Positions 1 to 6,263 of a DNA stretch of 14,202 bases are shown piece by piece. A model generated the notes under the pieces. That model saw only the letters and a list, made by a program, of their open reading frames with translations. It had not been told where the DNA came from and did not search any database. The position numbers were made by a program, and so were the translations under genes. Origin of the DNA: an uncultured Traorella sp. Its GTDB lineage: Bacteria > Bacillota_I > Bacilli_A > Erysipelotrichales > Erysipelotrichaceae. Every line of letters starts with the position of its first letter. Within the stretch, counting starts at the first letter, position 1. Where the stretch lies: positions 1 to 14,202 of the forward strand of contig CAMEIZ010000029.1 of the NCBI GenBank assembly GCA_945919165.1. Reading direction: 5' to 3'.

Positions 1-962
1 TGCAACATATTTTTATTATCAATCCGGCTGCCGGAAAATCAGATGCTACCAAACACATCTCAAAAATGGTTCATTCGCTGTTTATGAACAATCAGATTGA
101 AGGTACTTATCGCATTGTAAAGACATCCTCCAGCCAAAATACAACCCAGATCGCAAAAAAATATGCTCAAAGCGGAGAAAACGTCACACTATATGCCTGT
201 GGCGGAGATGGTACACTATATGATGTTCTCAATGGCTGTATTGGCTATGACAATGTCATATTAGCTCATATGCCGATTGGCACCGGTAATGATTTCATCA
301 AATACTTTGGTTCACGTGCAAAAAGTGATTTTTTGAATCTTGAAGAACTGATGAATGGTACGGCAGTAGAAGTTGATGTACTTAAAATCAATGATAAATA
401 TTCCATTAACATTGCCAATATCGGATTAGATGCAATGGTTGCCTATAATGCCTCAAAGTTCAAAAAACTGCCTTTGATCAAATCACAAAGCGCATATAAA
501 ATATCACTGGCATATTCTTTTTTTACCTCTACTTCTCATTCAATGAAAATTAAAGTTGACGGAGTTGAAGAAAAAGAAGATTGCTTTACTTTTGTTGTAG
601 CTGCCAACGCAAAATATTATGGAGGAAATTACTGTGCGGCACCTTTTGCAAATATTCAGGACGGTTTCATGGATGTCATCCTGATTCCTAAAATTTCACG
701 TTTAAAAATACTGCGCCTGATGGACATTTATGAAAAAGGAGAGCACTTAAACGGAAAATATGATGATATCGTACATTACCGCAAAGCTAGAAAAATAGAA
801 ATCATTTCAGACCATCAACTGGAAGTTTGTTTAGAAGGCGAAATCTCTTCGTTTCACAATCCAGTTATCGAAATTGCCGATCAGAAAATCAAGTTGCTGG
901 TTCCCCAGAAATATACAAAAGCTGAAACGCTCATACAACATGATAAGGAGGAAAGAAAATGA
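1..962 (+). CDS. Diacylglycerol/lipid kinase family protein (BmrU/YegS type), 5' edge of window
   Basis: Likely an ATP-dependent kinase that phosphorylates diacylglycerol or a related membrane lipid at the inner face of the membrane, feeding phosphatidic acid back to phospholipid synthesis. The reading frame is open from base 3 and gives QHIFIINPAAGK, the usual N-terminus of the family. Bases 1-2 are TG, so the ATG very probably begins one base before the window, giving about 320 residues. On that numbering the NPAAGK strand-loop is at 8-13, the nucleotide-binding GGDGT motif at 68-72 and GTGNDF at 94-99, all hallmarks of the DAGK catalytic domain. The C-terminal beta-rich half is complete. 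The first internal ATG (66) would remove the NP-AGK motif and is not the start. The gene ends in ATGA, overlapping the next start by 4 bases, so the two are translationally coupled. Family assignment is strong, but the exact lipid substrate cannot be read from sequence. Confidence 0.9.
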   Translation, partial: QHIFIINPAAGKSDATKHISKMVHSLFMNNQIEGTYRIVKTSSSQNTTQIAKKYAQSGENVTLYACGGDGTLYDVLNGCIGYDNVILAHMPIGTGNDFIKYFGSRAKSDFLNLEELMNGTAVEVDVLKINDKYSINIANIGLDAMVAYNASKFKKLPLIKSQSAYKISLAYSFFTSTSHSMKIKVDGVEEKEDCFTFVVAANAKYYGGNYCAAPFANIQDGFMDVILIPKISRLKILRLMDIYEKGEHLNGKYDDIVHYRKARKIEIISDHQLEVCLEGEISSFHNPVIEIADQKIKLLVPQKYTKAETLIQHDKEERK

Positions 963-1309
963 GTGCACCTGTAAAACCAAATGTAACCATGAAAGAAGTC
1001 GATGCTATCGATGTACGTGTTGGAACTATTTTGGAAGTCGAAGATGTTCCAGCATCAAGAAAGCTAGTTCGTTTGCATGTTGACTTTGGAGATTTCACCC
1101 GTCATATTTGTGTCGGTTTTAAAGCAGAAAGAGAAAATCCAAAAGAAGTAGAAGGCAAACAGGCTTTATTTATTGTCAATCTTGCACCAAAAGAAATGGC
1201 TGGTGTCATTTCAGAAGGAATGATTTTTGATATTGGCTATCAGGATAAAATCAAGCCGGTATTGGCCATTCCTGAATTTGAAGTTCCGAATGGTACACGT
1301 TTAGGTTAG
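959..1309 (+). CDS. tRNA-binding OB-fold domain protein (CsaA/Trbp111/MetRS C-terminal type)
   Basis: A stand-alone tRNA-binding domain of 116 residues, the EMAP-II-like OB fold also found at the C-terminus of methionyl-tRNA synthetase and in CsaA and Trbp111. Visible features are the VRVGTILEVEDVP strand near residues 19-31, the substrate-face region VDFGDFTRHICVGF (about 40-53), the GKQALFIVNLAPKEMAGV segment (about 66-83) and SEGMIF, where the family has S(E/Q)GM. Family members dimerise and bind the outside of tRNA, and CsaA has also been reported to have chaperone-like activity. Which of these roles applies here is unknown, so no symbol is given. The start has a strong AAGGAGG at 945-951, 7 bases before the ATG. 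It is coupled to the lipid kinase by a 4-base overlap, with no functional link that I can see. A hairpin terminator begins at its stop codon. Confidence 0.85.
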   Translation: MSAPVKPNVTMKEVDAIDVRVGTILEVEDVPASRKLVRLHVDFGDFTRHICVGFKAERENPKEVEGKQALFIVNLAPKEMAGVISEGMIFDIGYQDKIKPVLAIPEFEVPNGTRLG

Positions 1310-2106
1310 GCAGAGTAAATCTCTGCCTTTTTATTTATCTCATTCAGCCATTCAATCATTTGATCCACGACCACACCAAAATACTCATAGCCATGAGTTA
1401 AAACGCAAAAAACATGATCACATTCATCTAAATAAATCACTTTTGATAGCGAATGGGCACTTGCTTCCACACATTTTTTTGAATACAAGCAACTGACAAC
1501 TGAATCCTTCAATCCGTGAAAACAAAGGGTCGGTAAATGCTTATGTGAATAAAGCTCTAAAACATTCGTATTCAATACATCCTCAAACCATTCCCTGGAT
1601 AATTTCACCGGCTTACTAAATCCTGGATCATACCATACATAGCCTTTTTTTTGTGCTTCAAGGACATCCTCTTCTTTAACAAAAATAGACATATCCACAG
1701 CTGCTGAAAGTGTGATCACACTTGAAACATCATCATTGGCACTTAACAATGCAATGGCAGCACCCTGACTCCATCCTAAAAGTGTAATCGGACCATAGCC
1801 TTGTTTTTTAGCGTATGAAAGTACCGTATGAGTATCATCAACAGCACTTTTATATGTATAGTGAAGATAATCCACTTTGCTTTGACCGCTGCCGATAAAA
1901 TCAAAACGAATGGTGACATAACCCGCATTCGCTAATTGATTGGCTAAATAAACATACGCATTCCCTACCTCATTTTTATCAGAACATGTTCCATGAAGAA
2001 GAATTACACAGGGATGCTTTTTTAAATCCATGGGTCTGGTTATGATCATTGGAATTTCATACCCCTTTTCACTTTGAAGAGTTTCACTCATACAAAGAAC
2101 ACTCAT
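1306..2106 (-). CDS. Alpha/beta hydrolase (serine esterase/aminopeptidase-like)
   Basis: A 266-residue single-domain alpha/beta hydrolase with no signal peptide, so probably cytoplasmic. The oxyanion-hole strand ILLHG is at 35-39, and the nucleophile elbow GWSQG is at 111-115 (Ser113). The likely catalytic acid is Asp201 in HGLKDSVV, and the likely catalytic histidine is His231 in ECDHVF. All three triad positions are present, so the enzyme looks active. The RFDFIGSGQS segment (67-76) and a cap region around 140-180 resemble S33/prolyl-oligopeptidase-like and feruloyl-esterase-like members. The substrate is not predictable. The start overlaps the stop of the upstream glutaredoxin-like gene as ATGA, with a modest GAAGAGG ribosome site. 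An internal ATG at residue 6 is possible. The gene runs into the convergent tRNA-binding gene, sharing 4 bases at their stop codons. Confidence 0.85.
   Translation of the reverse strand: MSVLCMSETLQSEKGYEIPMIITRPMDLKKHPCVILLHGTCSDKNEVGNAYVYLANQLANAGYVTIRFDFIGSGQSKVDYLHYTYKSAVDDTHTVLSYAKKQGYGPITLLGWSQGAAIALLSANDDVSSVITLSAAVDMSIFVKEEDVLEAQKKGYVWYDPGFSKPVKLSREWFEDVLNTNVLELYSHKHLPTLCFHGLKDSVVSCLYSKKCVEASAHSLSKVIYLDECDHVFCVLTHGYEYFGVVVDQMIEWLNEINKKAEIYSA
1309..1333 (+). terminator. Rho-independent terminator after the + strand pair
   Basis: GGCAGAG (1309-1315), a 5-base loop, then CTCTGCC (1321-1327), followed by TTTTTATTT. The 7-bp stem is perfect and starts at the last base of the tRNA-binding gene's stop codon. 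The opposite strand has no T-run after the hairpin, so it should act only on + strand transcripts. The same bases encode the last residues of the convergent hydrolase. Confidence 0.85.
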
Positions 2107-2363
2107 GAAATAGCCTCTTCTAAAACAGCCTGAATGCTTTCTTTGGTTGGTACACCTTCATGTATTTTCTTATGATTCACAAAAAATGTCGGCACATACC
2201 AATAGTCATAGCCTTCTGTTTTTTCTTTTTCTTTCACTTCATCAATCACTTCAATCTCAATTGTCTGATATTTCATATTTTCCTGTTTCAGTTCATCGAT
2301 ATACTGAAAAGCTTTACGACAATAAGGACAATTTTCTAATACCATCATTTTTACATGTTTCAT
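2103..2363 (-). CDS. Glutaredoxin-like thioredoxin-fold protein
   Basis: A small thioredoxin-fold thiol-disulfide oxidoreductase. With the ATG at 2363 it is 86 residues. It carries the classical glutaredoxin active site CPYC at 12-15 and the cis-proline motif VPTFF with Pro58, which sits opposite the active site in this fold. The C-terminal helix region (KESIQAVLEEAIS) is short, as in minimal glutaredoxins. The frame can be extended to a GTG at 2372 (three more residues). I prefer the ATG because the stretch GGGTGAT just before it resembles the Shine-Dalgarno complement and would overlap the GTG start. The physiological reductant (glutathione, another low-molecular-weight thiol or a thioredoxin reductase) is unknown. 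It is translationally coupled by ATGA to the alpha/beta hydrolase, which suggests joint expression. Confidence 0.85.
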   Translation of the reverse strand: MKHVKMMVLENCPYCRKAFQYIDELKQENMKYQTIEIEVIDEVKEKEKTEGYDYWYVPTFFVNHKKIHEGVPTKESIQAVLEEAIS

Positions 2364-2380
2364 GATTATCACCCATCTTT

Positions 2381-2409
2381 AGTATAGCTCAAAAGTCAAT
2401 AAAAATAAA
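2381..2409 (-). promoter_or_regulatory. Tentative promoter of the glutaredoxin-hydrolase pair
   Basis: On the - strand TATACT (2381-2386) is a good -10 box about 18 bases before the ATG. The hexamer 17 bases upstream is only TTTATT (2404-2409). A better-looking TTGACT at 2394-2399 is just 7 bases from the -10 and cannot serve it. The gap between the upstream terminator and the gene is about 50 bases, so a promoter should be here. Confidence 0.4.
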
Positions 2410-2411
2410 AT

Positions 2412-2440
2412 CATATAATAAAAGAACCTTGTTAGGTTCT
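2412..2440 (-). terminator. Rho-independent terminator of the peptidoglycan-binding gene
   Basis: On the - strand AGAACCT, a 4-base loop and AGGTTCT (paired arms at 2434-2440 and 2423-2429) form a 7-bp stem, followed by TTTATTATATG. The stem begins inside the stop codon of the peptidoglycan-binding gene (TAG at 2441-2439). The T-tract is interrupted, so strength may be moderate. Confidence 0.65.
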
Positions 2441-2951
2441 AATTTGTTGGCTGATTTCTTTCATTAATGATATCATCCCAAGTTGCTTTCCCGATAATAC
2501 CGTCTATCGGTAAATCCTTGAGATATTGATACTGCTGAACAGCCATCCGAGTAGCATTGCCATATTCACCATCTACACGAACTGTTTTCAGACATGGATT
2601 TTTAGCTGCAAATTCATTTAAATACTCCTGCATTTTAAACACTTCAATACCGTAATCACCAACATTCAGATAATAGGAAGCACTGGCTACCGGAATATTT
2701 GTTGTCACATTCAAACGCTTCAAAAGTTCAAAAATGCCATCCCAGGTAGCATTCCCGATAATACCATCCGGATTTTGACGCAAATAGCTTTGAATCTCAC
2801 GAACAGCACTTTGAGTTCGTGGTCCGAATAAGCCATCTGGTGTTACTTTTGTTGTAATATAACCTGCATTCACAAACATATTCAAATAAGCCTGGATCTT
2901 ATTTACTGCAATTCCACTGTCACCAATTCTTAAGACATAGCGTGTGTACAT
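2439..2951 (-). CDS. Protein of two tandem peptidoglycan-binding (PG_binding_1-like) repeats
   Basis: A 170-residue protein that is almost entirely two copies of a peptidoglycan-binding-like repeat, about residues 5-78 and 94-163. Each copy opens with a (L)xxGDxGxxVxKxQxYL pattern (LRIGDSGIAV at 7 and LNVGDYGIEV at 95). Each then has a DGxxGxxT motif (DGLFGPRT at 39-46 and DGEYGNAT at 127-134) and closes with DGIIGxATW (62-70 and 150-158). Such domains usually anchor cell-wall hydrolases, spore-cortex enzymes or phage lysins to peptidoglycan. Here no catalytic domain and no signal peptide is visible. The frame is open upstream to 3035, but the ATG at 2951 has AAAGGAG 5 bases before it, and the longer form would run through a terminator hairpin and the end of the previous gene. 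Function is unknown: a non-classically exported wall binder, or an orphan of a larger enzyme. Confidence 0.85.
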   Translation of the reverse strand: MYTRYVLRIGDSGIAVNKIQAYLNMFVNAGYITTKVTPDGLFGPRTQSAVREIQSYLRQNPDGIIGNATWDGIFELLKRLNVTTNIPVASASYYLNVGDYGIEVFKMQEYLNEFAAKNPCLKTVRVDGEYGNATRMAVQQYQYLKDLPIDGIIGKATWDDIINERNQPTN

Positions 2952-2983
2952 AATTTCTCCTTTCAAATTAGGATATGACCCAC

Positions 2984-3015
2984 AAAAAAAAGCGAACAGG
3001 CTAATGCCTATTCGC
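2984..3015 (-). terminator. Strong terminator of the nusA-infB operon
   Basis: On the - strand GCGAATAGGC, loop ATTA, GCCTGTTCGC, then eight Ts. The arms are at 3006-3015 and 2992-3001 and pair over 10 bp with a single G-U. The 5' arm encodes the last residues of the membrane protein, and its TAG stop (3003-3001) lies across the loop and the 3' arm. This is the clearest terminator in the window and marks the end of the operon. Confidence 0.92.
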
Positions 3016-3531
3016 AAATTCCCGATCCTGCTCATCTAAAAAGCCTTCAACAGCCTGATACTGTTTTTTCTTAAATGAACGAATTGTTTTTTCACTTCCA
3101 ACTTTTTGAAAATAAATTGAAATCAGGTTCATGGCAATAAATCCAAGAATAAAACCTGTCAGTTCACCATGAGCCATAATCAGCCAAACAAGAACCAAAA
3201 CAATGACTCCAAACAGAATTGACAACGGCAAAATCTTTTTTCTTGTTTTTAAAATAGCTTCTTCCATAAAATCACTTCGAGCTTCTACAAAATCTTTTAT
3301 TTTAAAATCAAGATCAAAATGATGCTTTTCATTCAGCTCATAGCATTTTAAGACACAGTATGTAACGGCATCAAATTCTTTTTTATCAAGATATACACGT
3401 GACATAAAGAAATAAGTCATAAAGAGATCTTCATCATCTTCAATATGATTTTGAGCAAATGTAACGTCTTCTTTTGTAATGGGTTTTCCTGCTAGGAATT
3501 TCTCTTTGATTTTTTGTATTTGTTGATTCAT
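3001..3531 (-). CDS. Membrane protein of unknown function, last gene of the nusA-infB operon
   Basis: I do not recognise this 176-residue protein. Residues 1-95 are soluble, charged and probably helical. The segment around 33-66 (DEDLFMTYFFMSRVYLDKKEFDAVTYCVLKCYEL) has the spacing of a TPR-like helical pair, but that is weak. Two hydrophobic segments follow, about 100-120 and 124-142, separated by a short AHGEL turn, so the protein should be a membrane hairpin with both ends on the same side. The flanks are strongly basic (KTRKK before, KKKQ after), which suggests both termini are cytoplasmic. The C-terminal 30 residues are charged. The start has AGGTGG just upstream and lies 7 bases after the rbfA stop, so it is co-transcribed with the translation genes. 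The operon terminator begins within its end. Confidence 0.75.
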   Translation of the reverse strand: MNQQIQKIKEKFLAGKPITKEDVTFAQNHIEDDEDLFMTYFFMSRVYLDKKEFDAVTYCVLKCYELNEKHHFDLDFKIKDFVEARSDFMEEAILKTRKKILPLSILFGVIVLVLVWLIMAHGELTGFILGFIAMNLISIYFQKVGSEKTIRSFKKKQYQAVEGFLDEQDREFANRH

Positions 3532-3538
3532 AATCCAC

Positions 3539-3871
3539 CTATTTCAGTTCAGAAAGAAGCTTTTCAATCTTATTTCCCTGTTCCAAAGAACGGTCAATTT
3601 CAAAAATCAGTTCCGGTGTCTTACGAATTGACAAACGCTTTGCCAATTCACTGCGAATAAAGCCTTTTGACTGATTCAAGACTTTTAATCCAGCCTGATT
3701 CCTTTCTTCCTTACCTAAAAAGGAAACAAATATTTTCGCATATGAATTATCATTTGTCACTTCAACATCCGTGATCGTTACAAATCCTAATTTAGGATTC
3801 TTTAATTCAAATTGAATAATCTCACTGACAGCCTTCATAACAATGTGATTCATCTTTTCATTTTTTGACAT
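3539..3871 (-). CDS. rbfA: Ribosome-binding factor A (30S maturation)
   Basis: RbfA is a single KH-like-domain protein that binds the immature 30S subunit near the 5' end of 16S rRNA (helix 1) and helps late processing, and it is important in the cold. At 110 residues this is close to the usual size. Typical segments are the N-terminal helix with IVMKAVSEIIQFELKNPKLGFVTITDVEVTNDNSYAKIFVSFLG, the central QSKGFIRSELAKRLSIRKTPELIFEID and the end SLEQGNKIEKLLSEL, all near-canonical. The ATG overlaps the infB stop by one base (TAATG), a tight coupling that matches the common infB-rbfA order. The unknown membrane gene follows after 7 bases. An ATG at residue 7 is a less likely start. Confidence 0.96.
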   Translation of the reverse strand: MSKNEKMNHIVMKAVSEIIQFELKNPKLGFVTITDVEVTNDNSYAKIFVSFLGKEERNQAGLKVLNQSKGFIRSELAKRLSIRKTPELIFEIDRSLEQGNKIEKLLSELK

Positions 3872-5700
3872 TAAGCTACCTCAACCTGCTGATCTTCATA
3901 AGCTTCAATAACATCGTCAACTTTAATATCATTGAAGTTTTCAATCGTAATACCGCAGTCATAACCGCTTGTAACTTCCTTGGCATCATTCTGGAAACGT
4001 TTCAGTGATCCTAAATTACCTTCATAAATGACAATTCCATCGCGAATCAGACGAACTTTACAGCCCTTGCGGATACAGCCATCTGTTACCATACATCCGG
4101 CAATTGTACCCACTTTGCTGACCTTGAAGATCTGACGAACTTCAGCCTGACCGATAATGACTTCTTCATATACCGGAGCCAGCATACCTTTCATGGCAGC
4201 TTCCATTTCTTCTAACACTTTGTAAATAATGTTGTGCAGACGGATTTCAACCTTAACTTCTTCAGCCTTTTTACGTACATTGGCACTTGGACGAACATTA
4301 AATCCAATAATAATGGCATTACTTGCATTAGCCAAATCGACATCACTTTCAGTAATGGCACCGGCAGTTGAACGAATGACATTGACTTTAACCCCTTCAA
4401 CATCAATCTTTTCCAATGAAGCTTTAACCGCTTCAGCACTACCCTGAACATCAGCCTTGATGATTGCATTAATCGATTGAATATTACCCTCTTCAATTTG
4501 ACGAGCCAAATCATCCAAAGTCAATGCACTGCTGGCATTTCTTTCATGATCGATCTTATTCTGAAGACGTGTCTGAGCAATTTGACGAGCTTTCTTTTCA
4601 TTGTCAAAGACTTTAAAAACATCTCCGGCAGAAGGAACATCATTCAAACCGATAATTTCAACCGGACTTGATGGTCCTGCTGTTTTGATTTCACGTCCAT
4701 GGTCATCGACCATTTTACGAACACGTCCTAACGCCGAACCGACAACCACGATATCACCGGCATGTAATGTACCCTTTTGAACAAGCAGGGTTGCTACCGG
4801 TCCTCTTCCCTTATCCAGTTTTGCTTCAATGACAGTTCCAACAGCCAAACGATTTGGATTAGCCTTATAGTCTTCAACTTCCGCAAGAATCAGAATTGAT
4901 TCCAACAGTTCATTGACACCAGTTCCGACTTTAGCACTGATCTTGCAGAACATGGTATCACCGCCCCATTCTTCAGGCATAACACCATTATCAGCAAGTT
5001 CACCGTAAATGCGGTCGAAATTGATATCCGGTTTATCGATTTTGTTCACAGCAATAATAATTGGAGCATTAGCTGCTTTGGCATGATCAATTGCTTCTTT
5101 GGTCTGTGGCATAACACCATCATCTGCCGCAACAACAATGACAACAATATCGGTAATCTGGGCACCACGGGCACGCATGGCCGTAAACGCTTCATGTCCT
5201 GGTGTATCCAAGAATGTAATCTTCTTTCCTTTAATGCTGACCTGATAAGCACCGATATGCTGTGTAATACCGCCAAATTCTCCAGCTGTTACTCTTGATT
5301 TACGGATAGTATCCAAAAGAGTTGTTTTTCCATGGTCAACATGGCCCATGATCGTTACAACCGGTGGTCTGGAAACAAGATTTGTCTCATCGTCTGTATC
5401 TTCCTTGAGTTCTTCCTCAAGATCACTTTCATCTACAATGATTTCTTTTGTTACTGCAACATTGAATTCCATACACAATAATTCAACTGTTTCATCATCC
5501 AGCTGTGAATTGATTGTAACCATGTTGCCCAGCATGAACAGCACTTTAATAAGTTCACTTGAATTACGATGCAGTTTTTCAGCTAATTCTCCAACGGTAA
5601 TCGGAGAAGAATACGTAATTTCAGTAACCTCGACTCTTTTTTCTCTTGGAGTAAAACTCTTCTTCTGATTTTTCCTGTTTTTATTGTTGGCTTTTGCCAT
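3871..5700 (-). CDS. infB: Translation initiation factor IF-2 (short form)
   Basis: IF2 is the GTPase that brings fMet-tRNA to the 30S P site and promotes 50S joining. With the ATG at 5700 it is 609 residues. A short basic leader (to about 25) is followed by the IF2_N helical domain (about 33-82, ITVGELAEKLHRNSSELIKVLF). The G domain then shows P-loop GHVDHGKT at 119-126, DTPGH at 165-169, NKID at 219-222 and SAK at 255-257. Domain II, the DVQGSAEAVKASLE domain III and the C-terminal fMet-tRNA-binding domain (EVRQIFKVSKVGTIAGCMV) are all present. It lacks the long N-terminal extension of E. coli and is clearly shorter than the B. subtilis protein, as in Mollicutes and relatives. The start is chosen because AGGTGAT lies 3 bases before it. 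A start at 5724 would add eight residues and overlap ylxQ by 16 bases. Confidence 0.97.
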   Translation of the reverse strand: MAKANNKNRKNQKKSFTPREKRVEVTEITYSSPITVGELAEKLHRNSSELIKVLFMLGNMVTINSQLDDETVELLCMEFNVAVTKEIIVDESDLEEELKEDTDDETNLVSRPPVVTIMGHVDHGKTTLLDTIRKSRVTAGEFGGITQHIGAYQVSIKGKKITFLDTPGHEAFTAMRARGAQITDIVVIVVAADDGVMPQTKEAIDHAKAANAPIIIAVNKIDKPDINFDRIYGELADNGVMPEEWGGDTMFCKISAKVGTGVNELLESILILAEVEDYKANPNRLAVGTVIEAKLDKGRGPVATLLVQKGTLHAGDIVVVGSALGRVRKMVDDHGREIKTAGPSSPVEIIGLNDVPSAGDVFKVFDNEKKARQIAQTRLQNKIDHERNASSALTLDDLARQIEEGNIQSINAIIKADVQGSAEAVKASLEKIDVEGVKVNVIRSTAGAITESDVDLANASNAIIIGFNVRPSANVRKKAEEVKVEIRLHNIIYKVLEEMEAAMKGMLAPVYEEVIIGQAEVRQIFKVSKVGTIAGCMVTDGCIRKGCKVRLIRDGIVIYEGNLGSLKRFQNDAKEVTSGYDCGITIENFNDIKVDDVIEAYEDQQVEVA

Positions 5701-5708
5701 AATATCAC

Positions 5709-6005
5709 CTAGCCTTTCCAGCAAGTCAGTATACTTTTTGTAAAGCCTTCATCGCTGATTCCAATTGCCATGCGATTTTTCTTACCAATCGCATGATTGA
5801 TTTTCTCACTGTTTTCAACGATGATCATCTCTACATCATAAAAACGACATTTATCTGAATATTTCTTCTTGGTGTTTTCACTTGCGTCACTTGCAACAAT
5901 CACAAGAAAAACACGCTGTTTACGAATGGCTTCCAGCAGTTCATCACCACTGACGATCTTTCTGGCACGCATGGCCAGCCCAATCAGATTGAAGAGTTTA
6001 TCCAT
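5709..6005 (-). CDS. ylxQ: L7Ae-family RNA-binding protein YlxQ
   Basis: A 98-residue member of the L7Ae/L30e/S12e family, the proteins that recognise kink-turn RNA. The family form encoded between ylxR and infB in Bacillota is YlxQ (also called RplGA), a putative ribosome-associated protein that is not essential in B. subtilis. The sequence begins LFNLIGLAMRARKIVSGDELLEAIRK, where the helix and GxxxxLxxI pattern are typical. It continues with VIVASDASENTKKKYSDKC and ends with GKKNRMAIGISDEGFTKSI, the conserved G-K-xxRxxxGIxDxxFxxxI signature. The ATG overlaps the end of ylxR by 8 bases, and infB starts 8 bases after its stop, so it is embedded in a tightly packed operon. The exact RNA target is unknown. 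Confidence 0.93.
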   Translation of the reverse strand: MDKLFNLIGLAMRARKIVSGDELLEAIRKQRVFLVIVASDASENTKKKYSDKCRFYDVEMIIVENSEKINHAIGKKNRMAIGISDEGFTKSILTCWKG

Positions 6006-6255
6006 GAATAACTTCCCTTAACTCTTCATAAAGACTCTCAGGAATCTCACATTCCAGTGCATGTGCCAGCGATTTTCTTTTTTTCGACAGTTCAAGCACT
6101 TTAAGATCCTTCTTTAAATAAGCTCCATGTCCATTCGTTCTTCCAGTTTTATCAATGACGACATCTCCCTGGGGTGTACGCACAACACGAATCAGCTCCT
6201 TTTTGGGAAACCTTTCCTGTGTAACGATACATTTACGCATTGGTATTTTTTTCAT
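5998..6255 (-). CDS. rnpM: YlxR/RnpM family RNA-binding protein (DUF448)
   Basis: An 85-residue YlxR protein. In B. subtilis the family member has been described as RnpM, which binds the RNA part of RNase P and modulates it. Transfer of that role to this protein is inference. Diagnostic segments are KIPMRKCIVTQERFPKKELIRVVRTPQGDVVID and the glycine loop TGRTNGHGAYLKK. Most homologues have GRGAYL, and here the arginine is a histidine (residue 43). Nearly the whole chain is basic, as expected for RNA binding. The ATG has AGGAG 5 bases upstream, in the 8-base gap after nusA, and the stop overlaps ylxQ. The gene order nusA-ylxR-ylxQ-infB is one of the most conserved in Bacillota and supports the call. 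Confidence 0.94.
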   Translation of the reverse strand: MKKIPMRKCIVTQERFPKKELIRVVRTPQGDVVIDKTGRTNGHGAYLKKDLKVLELSKKRKSLAHALECEIPESLYEELREVIHG

Positions 6256-6263
6256 ACTGTCTC

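Noticed and set aside
2394..2399. TTGACT as -35 box for the glutaredoxin-like gene
   Set aside because: It is 7 bases from the TATACT box, and 17 bases downstream of it there is no -10 match.
2952..3035. Longer N-terminus for the peptidoglycan-binding protein, starting at 3035
   Set aside because: It would run through the operon terminator and the end of the previous gene. The extra residues, with their hydrophobic LFAFF part, come from the hairpin and T-run. The ATG at 2951 has a strong ribosome site.
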